Shown here in pieces: positions 21,672 through 34,534 of a stretch of DNA of 64,000 bases. The stretch comes from Symbiodinium kawagutii. Its lineage: Eukaryota; Sar; Dinophyceae; Suessiales; Symbiodiniaceae. The notes under the pieces were generated by a model. The model was not told where the DNA came from, searched no databases, and saw nothing but the letters and a program-made list of their open reading frames with translations. The stretch is taken from the NCBI GenBank assembly GCA_009767595.1, contig VSDK01027261.1:164719-228718 (forward strand), in the 5' to 3' direction. The position numbers were made by a program, and so were the translations under genes. Every line of letters begins with the position of its first letter. Positions within the stretch are counted from its first letter, which is position 1.

Positions 21672-23326
21672 CTGGGCGGTAGGGAAAATATCAAGAAGTG
21701 AGGGCATTTGAGGGCTGTAGGGTTTAACACGGGCTCACTCTCTGGAGTATGGCGGTTATAGCATGTTATAGCATCTTTTAGCTAACCGTGCAGTAGATGA
21801 TTTCAATGTGGAAAGGGATGGGAATGCGGGCGAATAGCTGTGGGGATTCATCAGATTTAGGTGGGGGCACGGCGGGGCAACGGGAACCATTGTGGTGTGA
21901 TTCTGCGTTGGGGGACCAATGCATTGCCCACGCGCAAAGACGGACAGAGATGCGAAAAACCAATAAAGGCAATCAATAAGAACGACTATAGGGCTCCTGC
22001 AGGAGTTATCGACTATGGCATTTCTTTGGGGCCATGGGATGGAGACTGCGGACATTGACATAGACTGTTTGCAACGATGTTTGCACGCAACAAACAAATC
22101 TCCCAGCAGCAAAATTGACAAGATTGGTTGTGAAAAAGGAAAAGGAGAAGGGGAAAGAGAGAGAGAGAGAGAGAATTGAGCAAATGGTGCGAATTGAGAT
22201 GGCACAGAATTGCAACATGAATCTCCACAGCAGGGTTCTACTCCCCATTCAAAGACCGGTGATGGCAGCAAAATCTGCAGATCTGAGAGAAGTCCATTAC
22301 TCGTTGCAGGATCTGAAGGGGAACTGTGGAAGGCATTCCGTTGCTATCAATCTTGCGTCCGTATTGAAAGGCCACACCATCAGTTTAAGCATAAAGAGGT
22401 GGTGATTTACCATCAAATATATGGTTAATCAATTCAATATATGGATCTACTCTATATATAAATATCAATATATCAAACAATTGTTTCAAACCTTTTGTTG
22501 GAAACTCGGCTGAAAAGCCAATCACCAGCTTAAACAATGGCAATGTTCCAACTATCAGCTTGGTCTTCCCCTACCCTGCCTCACTCAATCAAAGCTTCAC
22601 TGGGTCACGACGTTCACGTTAGGCATTATTCTCGTTTACTATTACTATTGGTATATTGGTTGGGGTATGTTAGGGTAATTTTATTGCCAACTGCCCCCCA
22701 CGACAGAATATCCCGAAATAAAAAACGCCCTGGTGAAGTGGAAGGGTTCCTGTAATAGGGGAGAGGGTTGACTAGAGGTGACCAGTCCACAAGTGCATCT
22801 GCCATGATCGGCGGGACGGCAAGTGGCCAATTGCATATGACCACCATCCACCATGAAGATTTCACAAATCAAACAACACCCAGTCAGTAACCCCTGCTGG
22901 GACAAAGAAACAAACATTCCACCGACGCTTTGAGGTGTTATTTTCCGGCTGTCGGTCAGTACACCGTGGACCCCTTCCGCAGGTCACCAATTTTGGAGGA
23001 TTCTTGCACCTGAAACTATTGGTTGTTGTTGGTCATCATCACCTAGTCTTAAGCAGCTTGTCCGACAGCAATAATCAAGTTTTATCATTGCTGTATTTTT
23101 GGTACTGTGCCCATGCCAGCCACATATAGGAATGTAATGGAATGTATGCATACGAGGTACAATCAAATAATGGTTAATAAAATGGTTAATGAATCACCAT
23201 TCTGATATCCGAATAATAATGGTCAATGAAACATAAAATAATGGTGCATCAATCAGAATCATGATCGCTTGCCACTTACAACATCAGCAACTTATAACTC
23301 CCAAGGAATAGCTCTTTACTCCAAAC

Positions 23327-23390
23327 CTGCCGAGGAAGCCCCCGTCTCCAACTGGGGCCGCACGTACTGAGCGCCGGTCTCGATCAACAC
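23327..23390 (-). CDS. Ankyrin gene exon (VLIETGAQ)
   Basis: 64-bp exon with acceptor CTACCGTAG| and donor GGCAG|GTTTGG. It reads VLIETGAQYVRPQLETGASS: second ankyrin helix plus loop. It enters in phase 0 and leaves one codon base, as the following 28-bp exon requires. Confidence 0.75.
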
Positions 23391-24448
23391 CTACGGTAGC
23401 AAGGCCGCAAAAGGTCAAACTTCAACAGACATAAGGTGCGCTTCTCATAGTGGGCATTGCTTGGTGCCAGTTGTAGTCCCGACAAGTCACCACAAAGGAG
23501 GATCCAGCACCAAAAGCAGGGAGAGCGTTTCCTGTTGGATCCTTGTTGGATCTCCGCTTCTGGACTTGTACACTCAGATTTCTTCTTTGGGGGTTGACCT
23601 TGCTCAACCTGCAAATGTTTACTGCCGAACCCCAATTTCACAACCGCTCAAATCATGCAACTCTCATTTCAAATCTAAATAACCAATATATTACTGACCA
23701 TGGGAAACCACATCTTGGGAAACATCACATACATAACCAACCAGTAGCTGGCAGTGCACTACTAATCGTCACGGTGATCCACCCAGTCGCCCCAGCTATC
23801 AGTGTTTTCGTTCAGCCGTTCTTAAGCTATGTTTCATCATAATATGGTCAATGTATGCTTGACATAGGCGCGACATATCCTTTATGCATGCTTGATGAAT
23901 AGCTAATGTGTGGTGAATATCATATTAAAACTTACAGTAACGCATGCGCAACGTATACTTGTTGCATGCTTAATGGACTATTGATGTACTGTTAAAACAT
24001 GTTCAATGTATGGTCCGTATTGGCTTTATTCTGGTAAGTGCAGGCCTCCGCAACAAATACGTAATGTCTCATGAATGCATGCTTTACGTACTGTAAATGC
24101 ACGGTGACAGCAATAGCAATACAGGTTTAATACATGGTTGATATATTTTTGGATGCTTAATGCTAATATATCAGCAATATCAAAAATAAAGTTATCATAC
24201 CTGCTTAATTTTGGCTTGATATATTTTTGGATGCTTCGCTAACAATGTGCGATTATGTGTCCAGCCAGGGAGTTGGCACCCCGGGGCCGGCCTTGGCTGT
24301 TGGAACTGCCACGTGAGTTGACAAGCCTAGATGGTCCCTCAGGGATTGGCATTCCAAATCCTCCGAAGAATCAAACGCGCCAAACGTGACCAACGTTACT
24401 GTAACTCATATCAGAGTTTGAACTGGCGGTGCTCGACTCATAGTCAGC

Positions 24449-24496
24449 ACTTGCTTGTCACAACACTTGCTTGTCACAACACTTGCTTGTCACAAC
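24449..24496. repeat. 16-bp tandem repeat, 3 perfect copies
   Basis: Three identical ACTTGCTTGTCACAAC units in tandem, inside the intron between the 24950 and 23390 exons. Confidence 0.95.
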
Positions 24497-24949
24497 ATAG
24501 ACATGTGGGCGGAAAAATGATGTTGGAAAATAAATCCTTGCAATGAGCAAGAACACAGGCACCAAATAAGTATAACCCCAAGCTGTTCGAACTTACTGAA
24601 CAGGGACCCAATGACAGCTTGAAATCTAAAAATGTCCATAGTCCTCCACTCCTCCGGCTACTAACCCCTCTAGTTTCTGGCATTTCTGTTGGCGCCAGAG
24701 ATCAAGCAACACACTGGCTTGGAATCGCCATTCGCACATTTCTTGACATAACCATGACGGAGAGATACCGCAAAAATTAGTCGGGGCTTGATCTTCGTTC
24801 GTGTTCATCGCTGACGGTTAACCTTCGTTGACAATAAACATACATATGTTGCATAAGCGACTGTTATTCAGGATGCAGTGCTGTCATATCCCAAGCTCCT
24901 TTGTGAAACTACAAGGCCTCTGGCAACTCACGAGTCGATCCGGGCGGGC

Positions 24950-25062
24950 CTCCACCACCGAGTCGTGTCCCATCCGCGCTGCCACGTGCAGCGGGGTGAG
25001 CAAATGCTCCGGACGATCCTGGGAGCTCCCCACGACCCTCAAGTTGCTGCCATCTCCAGCTG
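24950..25062 (-). CDS. Ankyrin gene exon (TPLHVAARMGHDSVVE)
   Basis: 113-bp exon with acceptor TTGCATAG| and donor GTGGAG|GCCC (AG|GC). It reads AGDGSNLRVV, then LLTPLHVAARMGHDSVVE, an exact ankyrin consensus. It ends in phase 0 and joins VLIETGAQ of the next exon to complete the second helix. A canonical GTGAGT donor lies 18 bp further on, but using it would insert six residues into the helix. Confidence 0.85.
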
Positions 25063-25789
25063 CTATGCAACAATAGCAATGGGTCAGAAACGTGTTACCA
25101 GCATTTGGCTTGTACTTATAAATGAAATAGCTATAGGTTATTCTTATACATTTGCATTTTGGGTTATCATTTTGTATGTTTTACATTTGGATTTGGGTTA
25201 CAATTGTTAGTCCAGCATGTAACGAGCCACAACTCAGCTATATTGTTGTCACTTGTTATGTGCTATGACTCAACGGGAAAGAACCAGCAAAAACTCAGCA
25301 GTTATGATATCTTGATTAATAAAAATGAACACCACACGTTATAAGTAACAATACATTGCAGTTGAACATCAAAGCATAGGTATAGTCATCATAAACTATC
25401 ATGCATCGTTTGGTTGGTACAACAATCACGTGATTGATACATGTTACAAATAAGTTTACGAGGTAAACAAATTTGCATACAACTACAACAATCTCTAAAA
25501 GCCCAAGTCGTCAAAAATGAACATATAGCTGATAACACACTCACCCATTCAGAACCATCCATGAGGAATCCAAGAGATGAACGGGTTTCGTGAACATGTT
25601 CAACCGCCAAAAAAAGTAGGGGTCGACCGACTCCCCCAGTACTCCGTCACTATGGGCAACATCATTGAAAATCATGTGACATCAGAAGATAGCGTCGTTT
25701 CCATCACCATCATAGTCTATAGTCATCATCATCGTCATCATCACCGCTATCATCATCACATCAACATGGGGTGCTTGCTTTTCAAGCAC

Positions 25790-25938
25790 TACGGAGAACC
25801 ACCAGCCTTGAAGCCCTTTGTGCCTCAGCAACTGCTGTGGGGCATGAGTCCTGCCATGGTGAAGTTGTCTCCAGGTCATAGGCAGCACTGCGATCCAAAA
25901 GCAGTGACACCTCTTTCGCGTGGCCACAGAATGGAAAG
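25790..25938 (-). CDS. Ankyrin gene exon (GHAKEVSLLLDRSAA)
   Basis: 149-bp exon with acceptor TCAATCTCCAG|. It reads FPFCGHAKEVSLLLDRSAAY, then SPWQDSCPTAVAEAQRAS and RLVVLR, two successive ankyrin units. The donor is probably A|GTGC at 25789, leaving one codon base, which fits the two-base start of the next exon. AG|GC donors inside the exon are alternatives. Confidence 0.7.
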
Positions 25939-26409
25939 CTGGAGATTGAAGCGCCATGGTCACCATGCTTGATATGCTTATGTAATTTGTTGGTGTTGGA
26001 TGAAGGTTTGTTAATAGATGTGAATAAGTCTGAGGCAATGCTAATTCATTGCAAAAAATCCTTGATATGGCAGAGAAGTTCAAGAGTGGGGATCCTTGCC
26101 AATGGAAAATGATTGGTTTCATTACCGATAGTGGTTAATGATCCTAATAGTGCATGCTGTTGATGATCCTCAAAGAATGGCTAATCGTGCAATTGAATCA
26201 GAATCATGGCCAAAATCGTTACTCACCATACTTACAATATACAATGCTTCATGGTTGGTAAATGTTGGTGTTAGTCCCGTTCGTGCGCCGATTGCTTTGC
26301 AATTCAATGCTGCTCAGGGCCAGTTGTTAATTCAACAGAGTCGCCACTTACCTAAAACATGCTTTACTTCGGGTGATCCCCACCATCACACACCAGTCTG
26401 GCATATATT

Positions 26410-26600
26410 CTGACATATTGTGACAATCTTTCCGGAACCCTATCCCGCACACATACTGGCGCTCTATCGGACATATCTTCTGGCATCTTATCCGGCATAC
26501 CTCCCGGCGTTCTATCTGACATATCTTTTGATATTCTTTCTGGCATTCTATATCGCATTCGTTCTGCCTTATGTAGCATATATTCTGACATTCTATCTGC
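26410..26600. repeat. Degenerate coding-like minisatellite in an ankyrin-gene intron
   Basis: Irregular 20-30-bp units share the words CTATC(T/G)GACATAT and TCTGGCATTCTATC. Two minus-strand frames stay open through it, one reading CQKIC-IER-like repeats and the other MPDKMPEDMSDRAP-like repeats. The peptide repetition follows from the DNA repeat. Confidence 0.75.
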
Positions 26601-27781
26601 AAGTGACGGGTCAAGGAGCCGAGCATTGTCTTTGATCTATATTCTGGCATTCTGAGGCCCGGTAGGACCCACTGTGATCGTCCTGGAGGGCCAAATGCGA
26701 TCGGGAGCTTGCGGTTGGGGGAGGTGAGGTGAGGTGAGGAGGTGAGGAGGACGAGGAGGAGGACCAAAGCTCTCCTAAACTCTAACAACCCTCACCTGAC
26801 AAATGGGGAAAAATGAAAAAGTGCAGAATAGCAGGTGACTCAACACCCAACAATCGGAACCGTGCATAATCCCTTAAAGATACATGTTTGCCACTGTCAG
26901 TTGGTTCATCGTATATTGGGCTGCGGTGCATCCCACCAATATATCAACCAACGAACTGCCAATTATCCTTCTCATTCACTGGTTGAAGTTTTGTGACTGT
27001 CTCCACCCAAGTTTGAACATCATAATCATTCAGTGTTCATATACCATGACATGACCACATCACCCAGATGCATGGAACAAAAAAGGCGTACCAATCAAAC
27101 CGAAGCTGTTCATCGCACTACCAAGCTCCCACTACCCGCCCGTTCCCACAAGACCCTGCATGCTGGCCCAAAAGACAAATTATCAACTCATGGAAAGGGT
27201 GGCTATTCTAGCTATCTGCTTGAACAGGTGGACATAGTGTTGATTCATCCCGTCCATATAGAACGGGTATGAAAGGGCAGCAGCCAATAGAGCCCAAGGT
27301 GGTCACGCAAAGGATTCGGAAAATTTTGTTGCCCCAACGTATAAATTGCTTGTGACTCCTGATTTGGATCACTTGTGACTTGGGATCACTTGCGGCTCCT
27401 GGGGGTACGACTCCGATCTGGATCACTTCTAATTAACTACCTCTAGGGTCTTTTAGGGGGACGGGGGCGGGACAAACAGGCTGTGAACACCGTGAACAAG
27501 GGGGGGACATGGGGAGACACCCCTTGGAACAAACGTTGCACACCATTCCAGGAAGTACTCAGAATCAATGTGGTTTGGTCACCTGCACTGCCTCCATGAA
27601 CATTCATGTTGGATGTACAAGTTTGCACCAGTAAGATTCTGACAATCCGTTCAACAATCTCCACTTTTGGAGGTACAAGTGATCACCTTTTGGAGGTTCA
27701 AGTGATCCAATTTCGGAGGTACAAGCAAACCACCGCCATTGATAAACAGTCCCATTCAAAACGGATAGCAAAGACACCAAC

Positions 27782-27858
27782 CATCCATGTTGCTCGAGCA
27801 ACCATTTTTGCTGCCCTTTTTGCCAAGCTGCAATGCTACTGTGACCATTGAAAGCAGC
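27782..27858 (-). CDS. Ankyrin gene exon (AAFNGHSSIA)
   Basis: Acceptor CGCCAGCGCCAG|. It reads AAFNGHSSIA and continues open as AWQKGQQKWLLEQHG. Joined to the previous exon it gives GATALWQAAFNGHSSIA, a near-consensus ankyrin helix pair. The 3' end is uncertain: a GT donor after TG (27782) suits the phase of the next exon, while a GC donor at 27828 would make a 30-bp exon and need a further exon before 25938. Confidence 0.6.
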
Positions 27859-28558
27859 CTGGCGCTGGCGGAGAATGAACGATCATCCACATGGGGACGC
27901 CAGTGCAAAACACGCCTAAAATGCTAAAATGCATTTTCTGACCCAAAATGCGCTAAAATCCACATTGCCTTCAAATGAGATTGCATGTGATTGCATTCAA
28001 TTTTTGCAGTTCCCAATTCCAGTTTGCCTCTTGTGGATGGGTCAGCCCGCTAGGGACTCCCAATCCGCCAACCCCAGCTGGTAGAAGCAAAGAATAAACC
28101 AGCAGGTCTATCGGGATATCGGGAACAGCTTGGCAAGTGTTCAGTTTCAAGTTGCGGATGCAACAGCACTCAAAATGCTGAGATGGCCTTTTTTGTGTTC
28201 CCACCGTCGCCAGGCTGGGCAAACCTGGACTCAAGCCAAAAACACACTTTTGGACCTGATGAATTCCGTTTGGGCAAAGTTTTTGCGTCTTCCCGGCGCC
28301 CGAAGGTAACTCTCTGAGAGGACAATTGATTGATGCTTGCTCCGCACAACATTTGATGAGCTCATTTTCGGGTTTTGTCTGTTCAGTATATGGATGTCTC
28401 TGAAAATAGGGGACCTCCAAAATGGCTTCTTCATTGTTATACATGGTTTATATTGGATGAGTTGAAGGGTCCCCGATTTGGAGAAACCACCATATCCAAA
28501 AGGGCATTCTTTTTTGTTTTGCCCTAGCGTTGCGGCCCGCTAGTGGCACCGCTGGTGC

Positions 28559-28637
28559 CTGCCACAGGGCCGTAGCTCCTTGCGCATCACCGAAGGTGCT
28601 TCCGGAGCGCGGGTCGGCATCATGGTCCAGCAAGTAC
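28559..28637 (-). CDS. Ankyrin gene exon (YLLDHDADP ... GATALWQ)
   Basis: 79-bp exon with acceptor CCTTGCTAG| and donor TGGCAG|GCACC (AG|GC). It reads YLLDHDADPRSG, then GDAQGATALWQ: the second helix and loop of one repeat and the TALW start of the next. It ends in phase 0, matching the AAFNGH exon. A GC donor 11 bp further on is a weaker alternative. Confidence 0.8.
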
Positions 28638-28984
28638 CTAGCAAGGCAATGTCACCCAGATGCCCCCCCAGCAATAACAGGCAATGACAAAGATTGATAA
28701 TGATTTTAATTCATTTTAATGGACAATTTATCATAGGAACCATTCACAAAGCTTTATCTTCGAGGGTATTCTTCACTGAATTCTGATCTTGGCAGCCAGC
28801 TGAAACGGACTAAAGAAAAACAAAGAAATCTGAGATAAACACAGATAAACTAAAATCACCCAAACAACCTAAGAAAATCTAAGATCTTCTGATCATGTTC
28901 TGATGTGTTCGAACTACCACTGTAACACCAACTTGTGCATTCATGGCATGATGTCCTACTGTGCATGTGTGCATTTTGCAGCCA

Positions 28985-29105
28985 TGGCCCACAGCCCGCC
29001 ACAACCCCCCACAACCCCCCACAACCCCACAAAACCCCTCACAACCCCACACAACCCCACAACCCCACAACCCCATGACCCCATACCCCACAACCCAACA
29101 ACCCA
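28985..29105. repeat. CCCCACAAC-type minisatellite
   Basis: About 14 units of CCCCACAAC and CACAACCC with drift to CCAACAACC at the right end. It lies in the intron upstream of the 28637 exon. Confidence 0.9.
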
Positions 29106-29261
29106 ACAACCTGGCTATCTTGTGGCATTCGCCAAATTACTCCTCAACATTTACCTTGGCCACATTTGCTATGCCCTAGCTTTTTGTGGTGGCACAAAAT
29201 GTGTTGATCCCAAACTCATTTCCCCGAAGTATACTGAATTGTATTGAAATTCCTGAAAACT

Positions 29262-29425
29262 CTTTTATGGTAACCCAGGATCAATAAACCCCTGGTTGAT
29301 TAATTAGGGGGTCACCATTTTAAAAGGAAACCAAGGCTTTTGGGGGATACCCCCTGTTAATCAACCAGGGGTTATTAATCCAGGGTTCGCATTAATCCTG
29401 GGTTAACCCCGGGGTTAATTAAGAC
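29262..29425. repeat. Palindromic foldback (MITE-like) element
   Basis: The arm near 29272-29312 (core ACCCCTGGTTGATTAA) is matched in inverted order near 29350-29388 with few mismatches. It is followed by a perfect 16-bp palindrome, TTAACCCCGGGGTTAA, at 29403-29418. Short TTAATCC and GGGTTAAC words recur throughout. The region could fold into nested hairpins, like a small non-autonomous foldback transposon. No coding capacity is seen. Confidence 0.75.
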
Positions 29426-30759
29426 AACCAAGAATGGTGTCTGCCTTCTGGCACTTTTTCAGATACATAAAAGGCCTACTGAAACAGAACTCTGCCCAAT
29501 TCTTTTTGATGATGTGGTTTTGGCGTTCCCCCGTCTAGCTCACACTCAAACTTTCTTCATACTCAGGAAAAACTTAGAAATTCTGTGGCCCGGAGAAGGT
29601 CGCGGTCGAAATAGCTGAAAAATAAAGCTTCGTACATGGCTTCTACGACTTCAAGAATGAAACCAGGAACCAGTGAAAGCCAAGCTGATGTTAGTACTTA
29701 GCAACTATTTGGTTCAAAAATGGTTGGCAAACAAGGTCGGTAAAAAATTGTTGCCCAACAATGAAACCTCATCAAGAAAAGGTTTAGGATCCAGGTGCAT
29801 GCTTGCCGTTTTTTATTGCACGTGTTAGCTGTGGCAATCGCAAATACAAATGAATACAATGCGCCAAACTTATCTACAAAAAATATCAGCTTGGGCGATT
29901 TGATTATTAGGCTCCCTGAGGTAGACTTATTTGCTGAATACGGATTTTGCCTACTCTTGGCGGAATCCTTGATCCACAAAATACTGGTTCTTTGATGGTT
30001 GCAAAGGATTCATAAAAGGATAATATGGATCTTGATTTTCAAGCATACTTTTCTTAAGGGTTTTTGGTTGATCATTTTGGCCCCCCCAAGGCCCACCCAA
30101 CAAAATGCTAATTATGTGGCGGAGGGGGGTTGCGTCATACCGGTGAAAGGATTCGCTCATGAGTTGAAACCAGGGTTGAAAACTTCTGAAAATGATTGAC
30201 GATGGTGCGCGGCCGTGGCTAACAAAATGCTAATCATTTGCAATTAGCACTGCTTATATAATTACTTGTTGCTGGCTCAATGCCCGCCATCAAACATCAA
30301 CATGTGGGGTAATAGTTGGAGCTTTTTCTCGAAGGATGACCATATTTTGGGGCTTAGTAGAACGTACCTCTGTGAACAGAGAGGCCGCCCATCTGAAATC
30401 TGAACCTCCAGGATGGTTGCCATTGTTGAGTTGCTTGGCGACAAACTTCAATGAGACCGGTTGGTTTACAAGCTGCTGAACAACTAATTGATCTATTTAG
30501 CGTCAATTCTAAATTTCAGCAAGCTAAACAAATCTATGTATGTCTATGAGGAGCAGCTAATTCAAACGAATTGGGCAATCCCAAATGTCAATCTTCCAGC
30601 AGTATCCAAGGGAGATAAAGAGGCAGGGGCTCCTTGACGTGGAAAAATACAGCAAGGTACAAACCGGGCGGATACACTGAATGATATGCATTTGCTGGCT
30701 AACAATGCAGCATGGACACTGCGCCGTGCCATGGGGCAAACAATAAAAACACCTGTGCC

Positions 30760-31250
30760 ACCATCGTACCGCCACCACCGCACCAAAAAGCACAGGTGCC
30801 AACACAGCACCAAAACACCGCCGCCGGAACAGCATCAAAACACTACTGCCAGAACAGCATCAAAACACCACCGCCAGAAAAACACCAAAACAAAGCCCAG
30901 AAATATGGCGCCACTGCCAGAACATCATGACAATACCACCATCACCACCACAAGCAAAATACCAGCGCAAGAAAACACCGGCACAACACCGCGAGAGCAG
31001 GATGACACACCAGGTCAGAACACCATTAAAACACTACTGCCACCACCAAAACAAGATCTGAACAACTCGACCAGCAACACAAAACCTCATCAAACAACAC
31101 AAGCACACTTCGCAAAGCACCGCCACCAGAAAACTTCAATTACCATCAAATATACCAGAACACCACCGCTACACAATTACCAAAACACCGTCCACCACTG
31201 CTGGATCACCACAACGATCACCACACCACTATAACACCACCCAATTCTTC
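30760..31250. repeat. A/C-rich degenerate minisatellite
   Basis: Irregular 30-bp units share CATCAAAACACCACCG and CCAGAACA. The plus strand is mostly stop-free and reads as His/Thr/Pro/Lys-rich peptide, which I regard as a by-product of the repeat. Confidence 0.8.
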
Positions 31251-31411
31251 ACCGAGCCATGTTTGCCACACGATGTGTAGAAGCTTCCAACAGGTGCGGC
31301 CCTTGCTTTGCGGAATGCAAGTGCTATAGACTATGGTCGAAAACCCACACCTGCCGAACAAAACACATGCTCGGCAGCGCCACAGGTGTGCCACACCTTC
31401 TATGCAAAACG

Positions 31412-31412
31412 G

Positions 31413-31460
<48 letters not shown>
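31412..31460. repeat. (GAT)n microsatellite
   Basis: About 16 perfect GAT/ATG triplets. Confidence 0.95.
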
Positions 31461-31462
<2 letters not shown>

Positions 31463-32379
31463 ATGATGAAGGAGGAAAGGAGAACCCCACACCACAATAT
31501 TGGGAAATGTATGCACACCGTAGGCATGTACAATTCTTACAATGATTACTATGGAAGAATTTCTCTAGCTTTCCTAGTTGCGGTGGGTCGCTACTGTGCA
31601 AATACAGTATCACAGGGTAGCCAAAAAGGTGGAAATTACGTGAAGTTGCCAGTGTTCGAACACATACAATAGGCTCTAAAGGTGTGTGAGCATTTGAGTA
31701 GACTATGCTGTCCAAAACAGGTGTCACGTTTCAAATGCAGCTGGTTGAGGATTGAACCACTACACCCTAAAATCGGAGATGGACGCACCATATATCCTTT
31801 TGAGAATATGATTTTCACTTTCATATTGGCAGCCACATTTGCATATGACAATCAGCCAACTGAAAAGTACAAAAAGGACTATGTGCCCATGTGCAAGGTG
31901 GGTTCTTGGACGAGGTGTCACTGCTTGGAAACTGTCTATTCCAGGCACGTTGACAAGAAGTAGCTCCTGTCAACGTGAACTCTTGTCCACCATCTGCAAC
32001 CGTTTTCAATTCAGATCAACTGTTGCTAACCATCATCCCTTGAACCTGGGGCAGCACACCACAACCCAAACCCTATGTGGCCTGGAGCTGCTACAGATTT
32101 GATCCCGAACAGCCAAGCAAACAACCATCCACGAACATCATAGAATCATGAACATTGGATCATGTACGGTGATAATCCGACCGGACAGGTCAATTGATAA
32201 TAAACAATCAGCAGTACAATCCTGCATCATAGATTGAACAACTCACAAGAACCGACAAAACCAGCACCAACCACCAACATGGTGCTATCCACCATGGGAA
32301 CATCGCCAGGATTTGATGATGCCAACATCACCACCATGGGAACAACTGGTCGCCACCATCCAACTCTCCCTTCTCCGGC

Positions 32380-32443
32380 CTCACAGCTTCCAAGCTGCCG
32401 CTGCAAATTGCATCGTGGATAGCAGGACCCGACCAAAGCAGCC
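32380..32443 (-). CDS. Ankyrin gene exon (AIHDAICSGSLEAVR)
   Basis: 64-bp exon. Acceptor GCTGTGAG| lies behind a pyrimidine tract; donor is GTGAG|GCCGG (AG|GC). It reads LLWSGPAIHDAICSGSLEAV plus two bases of an Arg codon. The next exon's first base completes Arg and continues YLLDHDADP, rebuilding a textbook ankyrin repeat across the junction. This junction is the strongest evidence for GC-AG splicing here. Confidence 0.8.
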
Positions 32444-33419
32444 CTCACAGCAAGAGGATAGGAACGACTAATGCCGTCGGTCATCAGTTGTTCAACTTGT
32501 ATTGGCCAACAATCTATATCTACAGGCTGATGATTGGTTAAACAACCATTCTCAATGATGATTCATAACGCATTAAGTTTCTGACTGGTATCTTGGAATA
32601 TGCATCAGCAATTGCTGGCTAGATCCTGAAGACCCTTGCCTATACTTAAATCTTCGTCCGACTTGGTGCTGCGACTGTCTGAAGCAGGCTGCAGTACTAC
32701 AGCGGGGTTCCTGCTTTTGTTATTGTTATAATGATTCTATCGCATCACATCAGTATTAGTTCCTGGACATCCAGCCCGCCCATCATCCTTCAGTGACTCA
32801 CAATGAGTTTACGTCGGGCACAATCAATGTGAATATAAACGACCATCTTCGCACTCACACACACACATAACTATCGATATCTATACAATTGTACTGTGTC
32901 AGACCGTGAAAGACCATGCGTGTGAATGTGTAAAGCGTGTTTGTTGATTAAAAACAACTACGCAGCAACATGTTATCGTATATTATGATGAGTGATGATG
33001 TATGCTAGGCGTTTTGCCACTGCATTGGCAACAACATGCTGCCAAACATTACCACTGGGCAAGGGCAACCACGTTCAATACACTAAACTGGCAACAGCAT
33101 ATGCATCTCTCTTGGCCTACCATGTTTGCTGGTCCGGCTTTGTACCCATTATTCAGCATGAGTATGAACTTCACCAATCTTAACCAACCATCATCCATGA
33201 TCAGCAATCACGAAGGCTCATTCATCATTAATCATTACCTTTTTTTAATGCTTCCAATCATAACTTCCAAACATCAAAAACGCTCCGAGCTCGTTCTCCG
33301 ATGCGGCAAAACCACCCAGTTGGTCCCCCAATCTTCCGAGGGACTGCTGCTTCCAGCGTAGAAACTCGTTGGAATTTCCAAGCCCTGAGTCACAAGCGAT
33401 GAGCAACAGGCAATGGGCC

Positions 33420-33570
33420 TGCATAAGGGATAGGCTAACAATAAGAATATTGGATAGCTAACAATAAGAATAAATAAGGGATAGCCAACAAACCGGCATA
33501 GGGGATAGCTGATCACATTGGATAGCTAACAATAACCGACTAAACATGACTAAATCACATGGATAGCTAA
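33420..33570. repeat. GGATAGCTAACAATAAG-type dispersed repeat cluster
   Basis: Five or six copies of GGATAGCTAACAATAAG and close variants occur at uneven spacing within about 150 bp. Confidence 0.8.
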
Positions 33571-34041
33571 CAACACGAATGCACTGATGGTTGGGCATGA
33601 TATCCAACAAAAGGCCACAGCCTTTTACAATCGCGTCAAACACCAGCAGCAATGGTGCATTGCAACCTTATTTATGGAACTCATGTTTGCTGTATGTACT
33701 GCTTGAGGTCAGTGTTTTGCCAAAGGATCCATTCAAATGGCTATACCAACACCTCATAGCCTCATAGCTAGTCCGCAATTGGCTAGGCAACTGCAAAAAT
33801 CGATGATCATCAGCGACCAATTGACCCGTTGCAATTTCAACCACTCCTCACTTTCCTACCGTTGCGCAAGTAGTCTTGACAGTGCACCAATGCACCAAGG
33901 ACGATACCAACTCTAATGCCATACCAGGTACACACGGCCCATTTACAATACGAATCATAGTATGCATCAATCGGCTGTAGGCTTAGTGCTGCTGTTAACA
34001 CGTTCAAGTTGCTACGCAAACAACCAGTGGCCCCATGTGGC

Positions 34042-34147
34042 CCGCAGTCCCTGAGGCTTCAGCAATTCCGCATTCTTCCACCAGGACCTGGATCGGTGCA
34101 CCTCCTGTTGCACTTCCCATGGGACCAACCATTGGCGTCAGAAGCCC
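34042..34147 (-). CDS. Ankyrin gene exon (LLTPM ... VLVEECG)
   Basis: 106-bp exon with acceptor GAGTTGCAG| and donor G|GCCAC. It reads GLLTPMVGPMGS, then APIQVLVEECGIAEASG. TPM stands in the TPLH position and VLVEECG in the second-helix position. It starts in phase 0 and ends after one codon base, matching the two-base start of the next exon. The repeat would be short at its 5' junction, so a small exon may be missing upstream. Confidence 0.5.
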
Positions 34148-34476
34148 CTGCAACTCTGGGAGTTTAACCCTGTTCATGGTGATGTTTGACGCATTCTGAC
34201 GCCACACATGTTGCCTTTACCTGGATATTTTTCCCACAACACAGCCCCACCCTATGGCCCTATGGCCCACTACATTTTTAAGGAACATAGGACAACATCC
34301 AGCACAGCAAGACACTTACTCTCATGGCCACCAAGCAATGTGCACTTCCAAGTCATTAAGTGCTTATGGATTCCCAGGGATTACAATCCCGGCTTTGAAA
34401 ACAATACTGTAATTTCAAGTATTGTACCTGAAGATCTTCAATTCACCTAGAAGAATTTGGAATAAAAACATATTTG

Positions 34477-34534
34477 TAGGCGAAGAGACGCAAAAGCAGT
34501 ATACATAGGCGAAGAGACGCAAAAGCAGTATACA
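34477..34534. repeat. 29-bp tandem duplication
   Basis: Two identical copies of a unit beginning TAGGCGAAGAGACGCAAAA. Confidence 0.95.

Noticed and set aside
28050-28083. Alternative ankyrin exon LGLADWESLA after a strong pyrimidine tract
   Set aside because: It fits the repeat after GATALWQ, but the AAFNGHSSIA exon at 27858 fits the consensus much better.
33280-33345. RCGKTTQLVPQ resembling a DEAH-helicase Walker A motif
   Set aside because: The preceding GET/GxG residues are missing and no other helicase motif or convincing splice sites were found; probably chance.
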